Below the pieces are notes generated by a model that saw nothing but the letters and a program-made list of their open reading frames with translations, did not search any database and had not been told where the DNA came from. Of a stretch of DNA of 64,000 bases, positions 53,759 through 63,858 are shown in pieces. Within the stretch, counting starts at the first letter, position 1, and each line of letters opens with the position of its first letter. The translations under genes and the position numbers were made by a program. Source of the stretch: Streptomyces sp. NBC_00234 (GTDB lineage Bacteria; Actinomycetota; Actinomycetes; Streptomycetales; Streptomycetaceae); the NCBI RefSeq assembly GCF_036195325.1, contig NZ_CP108101.1:7440001-7504000 (forward strand). Reading direction: 5' to 3'.

Positions 53759-54202
53759 TCATGAATGGCCCGGCTCGTCTGGGGTGACGGTCTGTCCGTC
53801 GTGAGGAGGGGCGCGATGTCCGGCGTTTGTCCGGCGTCTGTCCAACGGGCCCGCAGAGGTGGGAGACGGGGCGCGGGGGCGGTATGAATGTGCCCGGCAC
53901 TCGGGGCACTCCTGACACAGGGGAGCCCCGCCACGCGGGAGGTCGGGGGGCGCAGCATCCGCGGACGTGCCCCGACGCCGTTCGGCCGCCGTGTCCGCGG
54001 TGACGTCCCAGCCGTCGCCCCGCACCACGCAGAGGAAGGAACGTGCGTGCTCCCACGACCAGCGGACCACCGCCTCTGGCCGGGCTTCCGGGGAGGCACG
54101 GAGCGGTCCGGTCCGCTCCGCTGCCGGCGGCGGGTGGCCGGGCGCCTCTGCGGCGCGGCGGGGAGGGAGAGGCCACTCCGACCGTGACGTCCATGGACCC
54201 AT
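53759..54202 (-). CDS. Hypothetical protein, doubtful
   Basis: A 147-residue frame with GAGG before ATG 54202. It has VVRWSWEHARSFLCVVRGDG in the middle and a possible metal cluster LCQECPEC near 101-108. Much of it is Pro/Arg-rich, so it may be spurious. If real, it precedes the XRE-transglycosylase gene by 16 bp and would form an operon with it. Confidence 0.35.
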   Translation of the reverse strand: MGPWTSRSEWPLPPRRAAEAPGHPPPAAERTGPLRASPEARPEAVVRWSWEHARSFLCVVRGDGWDVTADTAAERRRGTSADAAPPDLPRGGAPLCQECPECRAHSYRPRAPSPTSAGPLDRRRTNAGHRAPPHDGQTVTPDEPGHS

Positions 54203-54567
54203 CAAACCGCCTCGACGCACGGAGGGGCGCGGGTTTCGGCCGCCGTATGCCTGGGCGGGATTCCATGCGGGATTCCACGGCCCCTGAATGACCGCGGCTC
54301 CGCCTCCGGAGTGCGGGAGCCGTGCTCCCGCGTCACCGGCCCACAGTGCCCGGGTCTCTCAGCGAAGGAGACTTCCCACCGCTACGAGACTCCCCACCGC
54401 TTCCCGCCACTCTCGTCGACTGCATGCCCCGAAGGGAAGCCGCGTTCGTCACGGCCGGCTGAGCGGTCGTTCCACCACCCCTGGCCGGTGGATTCCCCCG
54501 CACCTCCCAGGCACTTCCCAGGCCCCCCTTGGAAACCCATCGTTCCCACAGCAAAGGAACCATCCGT
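54203..54567. other. Intergenic promoter region
   Basis: No gene. It separates the minus-strand XRE gene group from the secreted lysozyme-like gene and should hold promoters for both. Confidence 0.4.
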
Positions 54568-55608
54568 ATGCCCCTCCTCACCACCGGACGTGCGAGAACG
54601 TCACGCACGGGCTTACGAGTCACCGTCCTGTTCGTCGCCACCGTCCTTGCGGCCCTGTCCGGCCCGGCCTGGGCCACGGACGCGAAGGACGTCCCCGGCC
54701 CCCTCGGCAACCGGGCCCCTGCCACGGCGTACTGCGACATCCCCGCCCACCGGGATCTCGCCGCGACCCGAAAGGTCTACGAGGTCGGGCAGCGCCTGAA
54801 CGTCTCCCCGAAGGTGATGCTCGCCGCCTTCGAGACCGGTTGGGTCGAGTCCCGTATGAACAACCTCAACTGCGGCGACCGCGACTCGCTCGGCGTCTTC
54901 CAGCAGCGGCCGTCGCAGGGCTGGGGCACGCCCGAGCAGATCCTCGACGTCGACTACTCCGCAGGGAAGTTCTTCGAGGTCGCCCTCCGGATGGAGCCGC
55001 AGATGGAGGGCAGCACCGCCGGCCAGCTCGCGCAGGCGGTCCAGCGTTCGGCGTACCCGCTGCGGTACGACGAGGCCGAGGGCATCGCCGTGTCGATGCG
55101 TGACGAGGCGTTCCAGCCCTACGGCACGATCGGCGTGAAGTATGCGGAGCTCGGAGGCCCGGGAGGCCACCTCGGCCGGCCGGTCCGTGCCGAGGAGGCC
55201 GCTTCGCTCGGCGGACGCTTCCAACTCTTCCAGAACGGCATCATCCTCTGGCGCTGGGACGAGGCCCACGCGGTCCACGGGGACATCCTGACGAAGTTCT
55301 GGGCGACGGACGCGGAGCGACGTTGGGGTTTCCCGACGATGGACGAGGCGGAGGCTTCGGCCGCTCCTGATGGGACGCGCGGGCGCTACCAGTACTTCGA
55401 GCGCGGGCTGTTCCTGTGGTCGCCGCAGACGGGGGCGCACGTCGTGCACGGCGCGATCCTCGAAGCCTTCAGTGCGGGCGGCCGGGAGAAGGAACTCGGC
55501 TACCCGGTCACCGACGAGTACGACGAGGCGGGCGGAAGGGCCCAGGCGTTCCAGGGCTCCACCATCCACTGGCACCCCGACCGGGGCACCTGGATCACCG
55601 CGAACTGA
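54568..55608 (+). CDS. Secreted lysozyme-like protein with LGFP repeats
   Basis: This 346-residue protein has a signal peptide (1-37, ...ALSGPAWATD) and a lysozyme/transglycosylase-like domain (40-190) with a probable catalytic Glu in AAFETGWVESRMNN and DSLGVFQQRPSQGWG. Three LGFP-type repeats follow (about 200-340): HLGRPVRAEEAASLGGRFQL, WGFPTMDEAEA and ELGYPVTDEYDEAGG. LGFP repeats anchor proteins to the wall or bind mycolate-like layers. GGAA before ATG 54568 is the ribosome site. It is followed 97 bp later by the esterase gene. Confidence 0.87.
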   Translation: MPLLTTGRARTSRTGLRVTVLFVATVLAALSGPAWATDAKDVPGPLGNRAPATAYCDIPAHRDLAATRKVYEVGQRLNVSPKVMLAAFETGWVESRMNNLNCGDRDSLGVFQQRPSQGWGTPEQILDVDYSAGKFFEVALRMEPQMEGSTAGQLAQAVQRSAYPLRYDEAEGIAVSMRDEAFQPYGTIGVKYAELGGPGGHLGRPVRAEEAASLGGRFQLFQNGIILWRWDEAHAVHGDILTKFWATDAERRWGFPTMDEAEASAAPDGTRGRYQYFERGLFLWSPQTGAHVVHGAILEAFSAGGREKELGYPVTDEYDEAGGRAQAFQGSTIHWHPDRGTWITAN

Positions 55609-55705
55609 ACCGTCCGCAGCGGGTCACCACGAGCTGACCCGCCCGCAGTCGAGTCACGACAACTGATCCGCCCGCAGGCAGATCACCGAGCAGGAGGAAC
55701 AGAGA

Positions 55706-56701
55706 ATGAGCGAACTGAAATCCACCCGCAGGAGCATCCTCAAGGCCGCCGGCGGGTTCTCCGCGGCCATGGCCCTCGGTGGGGCCGGCGTCCTCGCGTC
55801 CGCCACTCCGGCCGGCGCCGTGGGCGACGGTTCCGGGCTGCACATCGTGGACCGTAACGAGGACGACCACCGCATGTGGTACTACCGGCTCCAGACCGCC
55901 GCGGTCGGCTGGAACCCGGGCGTCGGCGTCAACATCCTGCTCCCGGACGACTACCACACCAGCGGGCGCACCTACCCGGTCCTCTACCTCTTCCACGGCG
56001 GTGGTCCGGACGCGGACTTCATCCAGTTCGACCGGGCCGGGATCCGGCAGTGGACGGCGGGCAAGCCCATCATCGTGGTGATGCCCGACGGCGGTCACAC
56101 CGGCTGGTACTCCAACCCCGTCACTTCCAACGTCGGTCCCCGCAACTGGGAGACCTTCCACATGTCCCAGCTCCTCCCGTGGGTGGAGTCGAACTTCCGC
56201 ACCTTCGCCGAGTACGACGGCCGGGCCGTTTCGGGATTCTCCATGGGCGGTTTCGGCGCCCTCAAGTACGCGGCCAAGTACTACGGACACTTCGCCTCGG
56301 TCAGTTCCCACTCCGGACCGGCCAGCATGCGTCGGGACTTCGGCCTGGTGACCCACTGGGCGAACACCTCCTCCGCTGCCCTGGACCTGGCCGGCGGCAC
56401 GATCTACGGCGCACCTCTCTGGAACGAGGCCCGGGTCACGGCAGACAACCCGGTCCAGAACATCGAGCGCTACCGCAACAAGCGCGTGTTCCTCGTCGCC
56501 GGCACCGGCGCTGGCTCGGTGGACTGGTTCAACCAGGTACAGGAAGGTCAAGTGCTCGCCGGACAGCGGGAGTTCCGCTCCCTGCTGGACGGCGCGGGCA
56601 TCGGCCACGAGTCGCACGAGCGGCCGGGGGACCACTGGATCCGCGGGGACATGTTCGTCCGCGACATCGACGGCATCATCGCCCGGCTCCGCAAGGCGTA
56701 G
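55706..56701 (+). CDS. Tat-exported alpha/beta-hydrolase esterase
   Basis: This 331-residue protein has a Tat signal (TRRSILKAAGGFSAA, 7-21, cleavage after TPAGA) and a CE1/esterase-D-type domain. The nucleophile is Ser179 in GFSMGG; an oxyanion-type LFHGGG lies at 95-100, and a His in GDHWIRGD near 310. It resembles Streptomyces esterases and Ag85-like mycolyl esterases that act on acyl or feruloyl esters outside the cell. GGAGGA (55692-55697) precedes ATG 55706. A strong terminator follows. Confidence 0.9.
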   Translation: MSELKSTRRSILKAAGGFSAAMALGGAGVLASATPAGAVGDGSGLHIVDRNEDDHRMWYYRLQTAAVGWNPGVGVNILLPDDYHTSGRTYPVLYLFHGGGPDADFIQFDRAGIRQWTAGKPIIVVMPDGGHTGWYSNPVTSNVGPRNWETFHMSQLLPWVESNFRTFAEYDGRAVSGFSMGGFGALKYAAKYYGHFASVSSHSGPASMRRDFGLVTHWANTSSAALDLAGGTIYGAPLWNEARVTADNPVQNIERYRNKRVFLVAGTGAGSVDWFNQVQEGQVLAGQREFRSLLDGAGIGHESHERPGDHWIRGDMFVRDIDGIIARLRKA

Positions 56702-56819
56702 GCACGGGCGAGGGCTTCCAGGGCGAGGGGAACGGCCCCGCGCGGACGGCCGCTGCCGCCACCCCGCGGATGCGTCGGGACGGCAGCCGCCGGAAACAGC
56801 GGGGGCACCCACCGGTGCG

Positions 56820-56857
56820 CGCCGGGGCGGGACCGTTCGGACGGTCCCGCCCCGGCG
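56820..56857 (+). terminator. Perfect 17-bp hairpin terminator after the esterase
   Basis: The arms 56820-56836 and 56841-56857 are fully complementary with loop TCGG, 119 bp past the esterase stop. Confidence 0.8.
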
Positions 56858-56880
56858 TTCGACGTGCGGCCCTCTGCCGG

Positions 56881-57321
56881 GAGAGCTCCGACGCCACGAA
56901 GCTGGGTCACTCCTGCTTCTACCAGCCGGACCAGCGGTTGCTCTTCTCCGGCGATCACGTGCTGCCGCGGATCACCCCGCAGGTCTCGGTCTCCGTGCTG
57001 GATCCGGACGCCGATCCACTGGCGGACTTCCTCGACTCCGTCGCACGCCTTGATCAGTTCGCCGTCGACGTGGTGCTGCCCGCCCGAGAACCGCTTCCGT
57101 GGCCTCGACCACCGGCTGGCCCACATGGCCGCGCACCACGCGCAGCGCCTCACCGAACTGTGTGGGGCCGTCGGGGCCCATCCCGGCTCGACTGCCTACG
57201 AGCTGTCCGCTCGGTTGACGTGGTCCCGGCCCTGGGACTCCTTCGACGCCGTCAGCCGCCGGTTCGCTCTGGGGGAGACGGTGGCCCACCTCGTACGACT
57301 GGCCGGGCGGGGCGACATCCG
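56881..57321 (+). pseudogene. MBL-fold metallo-hydrolase, truncated and frameshifted
   Basis: FSGDHVLPRITPQVSVSVLD and DPLADFLDSVARL run to about 57090. Then a shift leads to NRFRGLDHRLAHMAAHHAQR and SARLTWSRPWDSFDAVSRRF. These are the C-terminal blocks of metallo-beta-lactamase-fold hydrolases. The N-terminal HxHxDH metal site is missing. The start follows directly after the esterase terminator. Confidence 0.75.
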
Positions 57322-57438
57322 TCATGGCGCGGGCCCGCCGCGGCGGCGGTATCCCGGCTCCGGTACCGGTGAGCTCGGGCAACCAGCTGCCACGGCCGCT
57401 CCCTCACGGGACGGTCGGCGAGATTATTGTTGGGTCGC

Positions 57439-58353
57439 ATGACCCACACCAAGATCGACGTCACCGCGGATCTGGTCCGGGATCTGCTGCGCGACCAGCA
57501 CCCCGACCTGGCCGATCTCCCTCTGAGCTTCGGTGCGCGTGGCTGGGACAGTCAGATGTGGCGGCTCGGCGACGACCTCGCCGTCCGGCTGCCCTGGGCG
57601 ACGGAGTCCGCGGACGCGCTGCTGCTCAAGGAGCACGCCTGGCTGCCTGCCCTCGCCCCGCACCTTCCTCTGCAGGTCCCCGTCCCGCAGCGCCTCGGTG
57701 AGCCCTCCGAGCGGTTTCCGCGCTCCTGGATCGTGACCACCTGGGTGCCGGGCGAGCCCGCCGACCGCGCCCCCGCCACACGCGCCGCGGAGGCGGCCGA
57801 CTCCTTGGCCGCCTTCCTGACGGCTCTCCACCGACCGGCTCCCGCCGGGGCGCCCGCCGGTCGTGACCGCGGGGGGCCGCTGTCCGAAGGTGCCGAGGCG
57901 TTCGCCCAGCAGCTCGCCTCGGCCACCGAGCTGGGGCTGATCCCCGACCCGGACGCAGTCCGCGCGGTCTGGGAGGACGCCGCCGCCGCGCCCGAATGGG
58001 CGGGCCCGGCCCTGTGGCTCCACGGAGACCTGCACCCGGCCAACGTCCTCACCGCGGACGGAACCTTCTGCGGCGTGATCGACTTCGGAGACCTCTTCGC
58101 AGGCGATCCGGCCTGCGACCTGGCTGCCCCTTGGGTACTGCTGCCGGACGGCGCCGCCGACCGCTTCTACCGGGCCTACCGGCCGACCCCGGACGCGGCG
58201 ACCTTGCGCCGCGCCCGCGGCTGGGCCGTGATGCGTGCCCTTGCCTGCATCCTCATCGGAGACGCCGGCGACCACGGCCGCCCCGGAGGCAAGCCCACCT
58301 GGGGCCCACCCGCCCACGCCACCCTTCGACGCCTCGTCGCGACGGCCCGCTGA
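57439..58353 (+). CDS. Aminoglycoside phosphotransferase-like kinase
   Basis: This 304-residue protein has the APH/choline kinase fold: LAVRLPW for nucleotide binding, catalytic loop LHGDLHPANVL (about 194-204) and metal site VIDFGDLFAG (about 213-222). It phosphorylates an unknown hydroxyl substrate and may give antibiotic resistance. It starts MTHTKIDVTADLV at 57439. TATTGT at 57425-57430 may be a -10 box for a leaderless transcript. It converges with the minus-strand sugar operon. Confidence 0.88.
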   Translation: MTHTKIDVTADLVRDLLRDQHPDLADLPLSFGARGWDSQMWRLGDDLAVRLPWATESADALLLKEHAWLPALAPHLPLQVPVPQRLGEPSERFPRSWIVTTWVPGEPADRAPATRAAEAADSLAAFLTALHRPAPAGAPAGRDRGGPLSEGAEAFAQQLASATELGLIPDPDAVRAVWEDAAAAPEWAGPALWLHGDLHPANVLTADGTFCGVIDFGDLFAGDPACDLAAPWVLLPDGAADRFYRAYRPTPDAATLRRARGWAVMRALACILIGDAGDHGRPGGKPTWGPPAHATLRRLVATAR

Positions 58354-58401
58354 ACGACCGGGCCGGGCACGCCGAGCCGGTGTTCCTGCGGCCCCCGCGT
58401 G

Positions 58402-58971
58402 TCAGTGCCGATGGGTGGCGTCGGCGTGGCGGGGGTCGGCGGGGTGCTCGAAGCCGGGGTGCAGGGTGACCGTCGTCGCGTGGCGGTGTTCCAGCCAGAG
58501 CGCGAAGTGACGGTCCGCTGCCGCTCGCCGCAGATCTCGGGCGATGGCCGGGCCGGCCTCCTCGTACGGGACGGGGTGCTCGTCCCGGTTGCGGTCGTAA
58601 TAGGCCCGCACCTCCGAAGGAGGGACGGTGACGTCGGCGGTGACGCGGTCGTACACGGCCGCGGCGACAGGGAGCGAAGCCAGGACGGCTGCGGTGACGC
58701 CTCCCGTACTCAGCGCGGAGGACAGGCTGAACTCCCTTGGCCGGTACGTCCGTTCTGCCGAAAGGTCCATGCCGGCCGCCGCGTCCTCGATCACCGCCTC
58801 GTACGTCAGCAGCTGGACCACCCAGCGGCGGAGATTACGGGCGTCCGCCGTGCCCGGGCGGGGTAGCCGGGTGGCCAGCCGGCCCCGGCGCAGTGCCGTG
58901 ACCCTGGCCTCCACCGCCTCCTCGGTGACCGTGCGCGCCCCCACGTGAGCGGCGACGCCCGACCCGGTCAC
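58402..58971 (-). CDS. SurA/PpiC-like (DUF7158-type) protein
   Basis: This 189-residue protein has a helical body with RLATRLPRPGTADARNLRRW, VVQLLTYEAVIEDAAAG and DVTVPPSEVRAYYDRNRDEH, as in SurA-N/PpiC-like proteins, but the parvulin domain itself is not seen. Its GTG 58971 overlaps the stop of the GH38 gene (GTGA), so it is the last gene of the sugar operon. A chaperone role for the secreted or large enzyme is only a guess. Confidence 0.7.
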   Translation of the reverse strand: MTGSGVAAHVGARTVTEEAVEARVTALRRGRLATRLPRPGTADARNLRRWVVQLLTYEAVIEDAAAGMDLSAERTYRPREFSLSSALSTGGVTAAVLASLPVAAAVYDRVTADVTVPPSEVRAYYDRNRDEHPVPYEEAGPAIARDLRRAAADRHFALWLEHRHATTVTLHPGFEHPADPRHADATHRH

Positions 58972-61900
58972 CGGGTCACCTCGATCTCGACCGCCTCCGT
59001 GTAGTGCAGCCAGCCCGCTGCCGCCAGCTTGACCACGGCCCACCAGCGGCCGGGGCGCGTCCCCGCCGGGACGGTGACGGGGAAGCGGATCACGGAGGCA
59101 CCGTGTGCCGGCACCTCCGTGCCCGTGTTCCAGGTGGGGAAGAGCTCGAACGTCCCCCAGGGGCTGATCAGTTGGGCCTGGACGGACACGGCGGTGCTCA
59201 CCTGGGAGGTGAGTGTGACCTCCACGGTCCCCGACCCGCCCGGAGGCAGCCGCACGCCGGTCGTTCCCGGTGTCGCCACCGGTTCGGCGGCCGGGTCGTC
59301 GCCGATCACCACGCGCGTCACGTCCTCGAACACCTGGCCGTCATGGGTCGTCCTGGCCCGCACCCAGTACGTGCCGGCCCCGGCCGAGGCGGGTGGGGTG
59401 ATCCGGACCGTTCGGGAGGTGTGGGCGCCGGGTTGCAGGTCGTACGGGAGGAGACCGGTCGGGATCGGCCAGCCCTCGGGAAGGACGAACTCGACCTCCC
59501 CCGTGGCGTGCCGGTCGGCGAGGGCCGAGGCAACGGTCACCGTGAGCTCGCCGCCGGCCCCGCGCAGCACGGGCGGTTCGACGTGGAGAGCGAGCGGCAT
59601 GTTGCCGGTCGGGGCGGGGCCGGTGTTGTGGAGCCAGTAGCGGGTGAAGACGGGCTGGTGCGGCTCCCGGCCGGGAGCGGGGCCGCCGACCGGGCCGGTC
59701 AGCGGAGTGACAACGGTGGCGATGTCCATGCCGCAGAGGTCCAGGGTGAGGTCCGGGAGCGGAGCCCCCGGCCGTTCCAGCAGGTCCGCCCGGTACGCCT
59801 CGGCCACCGGGAGGTCCGTGGTGATGACGGCCCGCGTGTCCCGGCCGGCCGCCTCGTGCCAGCGCATCGTGAGGCTCTCGACCTGATCGGGCGTGTGGCC
59901 GTCGGACAGGTGGTTGCCCGTGGGTTTGAGGGCAGTGAGGACCACCTGTCCGGCCGGTTCCACCGAGAGGTACGAGCGCTGCTCCGGCTGGCCCCTGCGC
60001 TCTCCCCTCGACGCACGCAGCGGGTGATTGATGTCGTGCGCGAGCGGTACGACGCCGCGCGCCCGCCAGTCCCCGGCGCCCGCGAGGAGCGTGTAGTCGA
60101 AGGAGTGGGTCCAGTGCTGCTGCTGGAAGGCGGACCCGTCGGGCGTGGTGCGGTGCGGTGGGTCGATCCAGATGCCCGACGGCCAGCCCGTGCAGGAGCG
60201 CATCAGCGACAGGTGCAGCGCGCCGCCGGTGTCCACGGCGAAGCCCGGAACGCCCTGGTTGACGAGGGCGACCGTGTAGTCGTCGAGCGGCGGCTCGGTG
60301 AGTGCACCGCCCTCGGCGACCTCGATCACGGCGTCGTCGAGGTCCGCCACGAGTGCGTCCACCGCGCCCTCACCGGCGACGACCAGCACCGGCAGCGCAC
60401 GGGCGCCCCGCAGATCGGCGCCCGGTACCCACACCTTCTCCAGCGCACTGTCCGCCGGAATCCACAAGCGCACCCGCCCGGTCGCCGCCAGTTGCTCCGC
60501 GAACGCGTCGGCGTACGCACCGCTCAGCACCTCCGCGGTGAACGGGTTCTCCTCGGGGCCGCCGATCGTGATGCGTACGTCGGGCAGATTGGAGTCGATG
60601 GCCAGATCCCCGTAGCGGGCGCCCGGCGCCGCCGAACAGGTGCTGGTCACACCGGCCTTGACCAGCGCCACCGCAAGGTCGCGCGCCCCGCCTCCGTCCG
60701 GAGTGACGATCTCCGCGATACCGATCGCCCGTGCTCCGCCCGGCAGTTCCACGCGCGCCGTCGACGACAGTGCGAACCAGTTGCCCGCCGGATTGTCCAG
60801 AGTCCACGGATGTTCCCCGGAGTCGACGTCGATGAGCCCGAATCCGCGCCCGATCACCGCGTCGGCCACCTCGCTCACCGGCAGCGCCCCCGGCACGTGC
60901 ACCGGCCAGCGCAGTCGCAGCAGCTGATCGGCCCCGTCGAAGGCGTCGACATGGGTGACTCCGTCGAGCCGGTCCAGCCCGTGCCACAGAGTGAGCGTCT
61001 GGGTGTACGCGACCGGGCCGACCGCGCCCGTCACGGTGATCCGCTCGCCGAGGGGGCTCGTCTCGACCGTCACCGACTCGGCGGGACGGGAGGCGGAGCC
61101 GGTCACCGGCCCGCTGGGGACCAGATGCCAGGGGCCCTCGTGGTAGCGCGGATGCGCCGGATACTCCTCGTACACCAGCAGTTCGTTGCCGACCCGCCCC
61201 GCCTGGAGCAGCTCGCGGCCCTCGACGGTCAGCCGCGAGACGCAACCGCCGCGCCCCGGGTCGACCTCCAACGTGTGCGTGGCCGTGCTGATCCGGCGGC
61301 CTTCGGCCCGCGTCCAGCCGGCACCCGTACGCGAGGGGCGCGGCCGGTAGACGCGGTAGCCGAGCGAGGGGACGTCACGGGCGAGGAAGACGAGGTCGGC
61401 CTCCGCGAGCGAACCGTCCTCGTGGTGGACGGGGTTCTCCACGAGGACCGGTGTGCCGTCCGCCAGCTCCCAGCCGTGAAAGCCGGGAGGAAGCGTCATA
61501 CGGGTGCGGACGAGATCCGTCCGTGGCCACGAGGACGGGTTGAACACGCTGATCGCGTCCTCGGCCCCCAGCCGCCGCAACGACGCGGCCAGCACGTCGC
61601 GCCCCGTGTCGTACGCCTCCCGCCAACTCGTCACCAGGTCCAGATACACCTGGTCGGACTCCGAGCCGGTGATCGCGTCGTGGTGCGCGCCGTACGCGAG
61701 CTGCCGCCACGCCTTGTCGATCCGCGCGTACGGATAGGCCGCCCCGGTCTCCACGGCGGCGAGCGTCGCGAACTTCTCCGCGTCGGTGAGCAGACTCTCG
61801 GCGGCGCGCTGCGCCTGCTTGGTATCGATGAAGGAGACGTCCTTGCCCGTGTAGACGGGGTTCATGTCCCGGGTCTGCGGCAAGGGCGCGGGCAGTTCGG

Positions 61901-63032
61901 CGCGGACCGCCGCGAAGAAGTCGCGGGGCAGCGCGCACACCAGGCGGGGCCAGGTGTAACGGGCGGCGAAGTCGCGGTGGATCCGGGTGACCCAGCGGTT
62001 GGGCGGCGTGTAGTCGGTCCCCACGGGAAGCAGGATGTTGCGCGTCGCGGACACCTTCCGCATCAGCCGGTACAGCTCCAGGACCGCGTCCTGCGCCTCC
62101 TCCGCCGTCGTCGCGCTGTCCATCCACCAGCCCGCGCTGTAGTGCGCAGGCATGTAGTGGGTCAGCACCCCGCGCCCGCTGGGCGAGAGCCACTCGAACT
62201 CGGCCGGGAACTGCATCCCCGACGGGTCGCCCCAGCCGTCCTGCTCCCGGTCGCGGTCGGTGAGCATCGGTCCCCACTGGTGGTACGGGCCCCGTGCCCA
62301 CGACGAGGAGGTCAGCCCGGCGTCGGCGACCAGGCCGGGGAACTGCGGGTCGTGGCCGAAGACGTCCAGCTGCCAGGCGGTCTGCGGGTCACCGCCCATC
62401 ACGCCACGCTGGAAGCCGATCCCGTAGATCAGGTTGCGGACGGTGGATTCGGCGGAGGTGAGGTTGGTGTTCGGCTCGTTGTACGTGCCGCCCATCAGCT
62501 CGATCCGCCCCTCGGCGAGAAGCCGGCGCAACAGGGTGCGATCGCCGGGATGAGCATCCCAGTACGGCTTGAGGTAGTCGATCTCCGCCAGGACGAACCG
62601 GTAGTCGGGGTCCTGGCGGGCGGTCCGCAGATGCAGGCGCATCAACTCGAAGCCGGTCTGCTGGAAGTCGATCCGGAACTGCTGGGCGGTGTCGCCGGAC
62701 GCGTCCCAGGTCGTGGTGTACGCGGCCTGGGTGTTCCACCACACCGGGTCGTAGTGGAAGTGCGGCACCATCCACACCGTCCACCCCGGTTCGGCGACGG
62801 TGAGCTGCGCCTCCGCCCGCGCGTCGCCTGCCCGGACGGTGATGGGCAGGACCGTGCCGGGTGGGGCGGACTCGACCCGCACGCCGATCTCGCCCGGCAT
62901 CCCCTCCCCGTGCACCCCGGGTCCGGTGATGACGACCGGGGCGGGTTCGCTCAGCGCGACCCGAACGACCTGCAGCGGATCGCCCGCCGCTCCGACGAAC
63001 AGGTCGGTCGGCTCGACCTCGATGATGCGCAC
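58968..63032 (-). CDS. GH38 alpha-mannosidase
   Basis: This 1354-residue protein has an N-terminal extra domain (1-85) and then the GH38 catalytic domain: zinc ligands in VPHFHYDPVWW (His91/His93, Asp95), nucleophile Asp223 in WQLDVFGHDPQFPG, and HHDAITGS (450-457). Middle and C-terminal beta domains follow, with NEW3-like sandwich repeats (SAGAGTYWVRARTTHDG). It hydrolyses alpha-mannosides, probably with metal ion. There is no signal peptide, so it acts inside on imported sugars or is exported another way. GTG 63032 starts 4 bp after the permease stop. Confidence 0.95.
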   Translation of the reverse strand: MRIIEVEPTDLFVGAAGDPLQVVRVALSEPAPVVITGPGVHGEGMPGEIGVRVESAPPGTVLPITVRAGDARAEAQLTVAEPGWTVWMVPHFHYDPVWWNTQAAYTTTWDASGDTAQQFRIDFQQTGFELMRLHLRTARQDPDYRFVLAEIDYLKPYWDAHPGDRTLLRRLLAEGRIELMGGTYNEPNTNLTSAESTVRNLIYGIGFQRGVMGGDPQTAWQLDVFGHDPQFPGLVADAGLTSSSWARGPYHQWGPMLTDRDREQDGWGDPSGMQFPAEFEWLSPSGRGVLTHYMPAHYSAGWWMDSATTAEEAQDAVLELYRLMRKVSATRNILLPVGTDYTPPNRWVTRIHRDFAARYTWPRLVCALPRDFFAAVRAELPAPLPQTRDMNPVYTGKDVSFIDTKQAQRAAESLLTDAEKFATLAAVETGAAYPYARIDKAWRQLAYGAHHDAITGSESDQVYLDLVTSWREAYDTGRDVLAASLRRLGAEDAISVFNPSSWPRTDLVRTRMTLPPGFHGWELADGTPVLVENPVHHEDGSLAEADLVFLARDVPSLGYRVYRPRPSRTGAGWTRAEGRRISTATHTLEVDPGRGGCVSRLTVEGRELLQAGRVGNELLVYEEYPAHPRYHEGPWHLVPSGPVTGSASRPAESVTVETSPLGERITVTGAVGPVAYTQTLTLWHGLDRLDGVTHVDAFDGADQLLRLRWPVHVPGALPVSEVADAVIGRGFGLIDVDSGEHPWTLDNPAGNWFALSSTARVELPGGARAIGIAEIVTPDGGGARDLAVALVKAGVTSTCSAAPGARYGDLAIDSNLPDVRITIGGPEENPFTAEVLSGAYADAFAEQLAATGRVRLWIPADSALEKVWVPGADLRGARALPVLVVAGEGAVDALVADLDDAVIEVAEGGALTEPPLDDYTVALVNQGVPGFAVDTGGALHLSLMRSCTGWPSGIWIDPPHRTTPDGSAFQQQHWTHSFDYTLLAGAGDWRARGVVPLAHDINHPLRASRGERRGQPEQRSYLSVEPAGQVVLTALKPTGNHLSDGHTPDQVESLTMRWHEAAGRDTRAVITTDLPVAEAYRADLLERPGAPLPDLTLDLCGMDIATVVTPLTGPVGGPAPGREPHQPVFTRYWLHNTGPAPTGNMPLALHVEPPVLRGAGGELTVTVASALADRHATGEVEFVLPEGWPIPTGLLPYDLQPGAHTSRTVRITPPASAGAGTYWVRARTTHDGQVFEDVTRVVIGDDPAAEPVATPGTTGVRLPPGGSGTVEVTLTSQVSTAVSVQAQLISPWGTFELFPTWNTGTEVPAHGASVIRFPVTVPAGTRPGRWWAVVKLAAAGWLHYTEAVEIEVTR

Positions 63033-63036
63033 CGTA

Positions 63037-63858
63037 TTAACCCTTCACCGAGCCGGCCATGTTGAACGAGCCGGAGAGGTACTTGTTGACCGCGACGTAG
63101 AGCAGGACAGCGGGGGTGGTGTAGATGACGGAGAACGCGGCGAGCTGCCCGTAGGCGACGCGCCCGTACTGGGAGAAGAACGTGTAGATGGTGACGGCGG
63201 CCGGCTGCTCCTCGGGGGAGTCGAGCAGCACGAACGGGACGAAGAAGTTGCCCCACTGGCCGACGAACACGAAGATCGCGACGACCGCGATGCCCGGGGC
63301 CATCAGCGGGGCGACGACGAACCGCAGCGACTTCATCCAGCCCGCTCCGTCCACCCAGGCGGCCTCTTCGAGGCTGATGGGCACGCCGTCCATGAAGTTC
63401 TTCATCATCCAGATCGAGAACGGCAGCGAACTCGCCGTCAGGAAGAGGACCATCGCGGGCACGGAGCCGTACAGGCTGAAGCGGAAGAACATGGCGTAGA
63501 CGGGGACCATGATCGCGGTCAGCGGGAGCCCGGTGGAGAAGAGCAGGGTGAGCATGAAGTGGCGCTTGAACCGGAGCCGGTAGCGGGAGAGCGGATAGGC
63601 GGCGAGACCGGCCACGACGACGGTGAGGACGGCGGTCCCGCCGGAGATGACGACGGAGTTGAGCAGCGGACCGTACACGGTCTCGTAGGTGAGGACCGCC
63701 GCGAAGTTGTCGAGCGAGAAGGAGAACGAGGGCTCGGCGGCGGGGGAGGAGCCGGGCTGGACGGAGGAGAGCAGCACCCACACGAAGGGGCCGAGAAAGG
63801 ACAGGGTGATCAGCGCGAGTACGGCGTGGGCCGACCAGCGCGTGCCCCAGCGGGTCAT
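63037..63858 (-). CDS. Carbohydrate ABC transporter permease, MalG type
   Basis: This 273-residue protein has six membrane helices and the EAA loop MDGVPISLEEAAWVDGAG (about 155-172) that contacts the ATPase. It is the second permease of a CUT1 sugar importer. ATG 63858 overlaps the stop of the upstream permease (TGATG), and the mannosidase follows 4 bp after its stop. The operon suggests uptake of mannose-containing oligosaccharides. The ATPase is likely the shared MsiK type elsewhere. Confidence 0.95.
   Translation of the reverse strand: MTRWGTRWSAHAVLALITLSFLGPFVWVLLSSVQPGSSPAAEPSFSFSLDNFAAVLTYETVYGPLLNSVVISGGTAVLTVVVAGLAAYPLSRYRLRFKRHFMLTLLFSTGLPLTAIMVPVYAMFFRFSLYGSVPAMVLFLTASSLPFSIWMMKNFMDGVPISLEEAAWVDGAGWMKSLRFVVAPLMAPGIAVVAIFVFVGQWGNFFVPFVLLDSPEEQPAAVTIYTFFSQYGRVAYGQLAAFSVIYTTPAVLLYVAVNKYLSGSFNMAGSVKG

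Noticed and set aside
59004-63065. 1353-codon open frame on the plus strand
   Set aside because: It is the exact shadow of the GH38 gene; composition is Arg/Gly/Val-rich and no domain fits.
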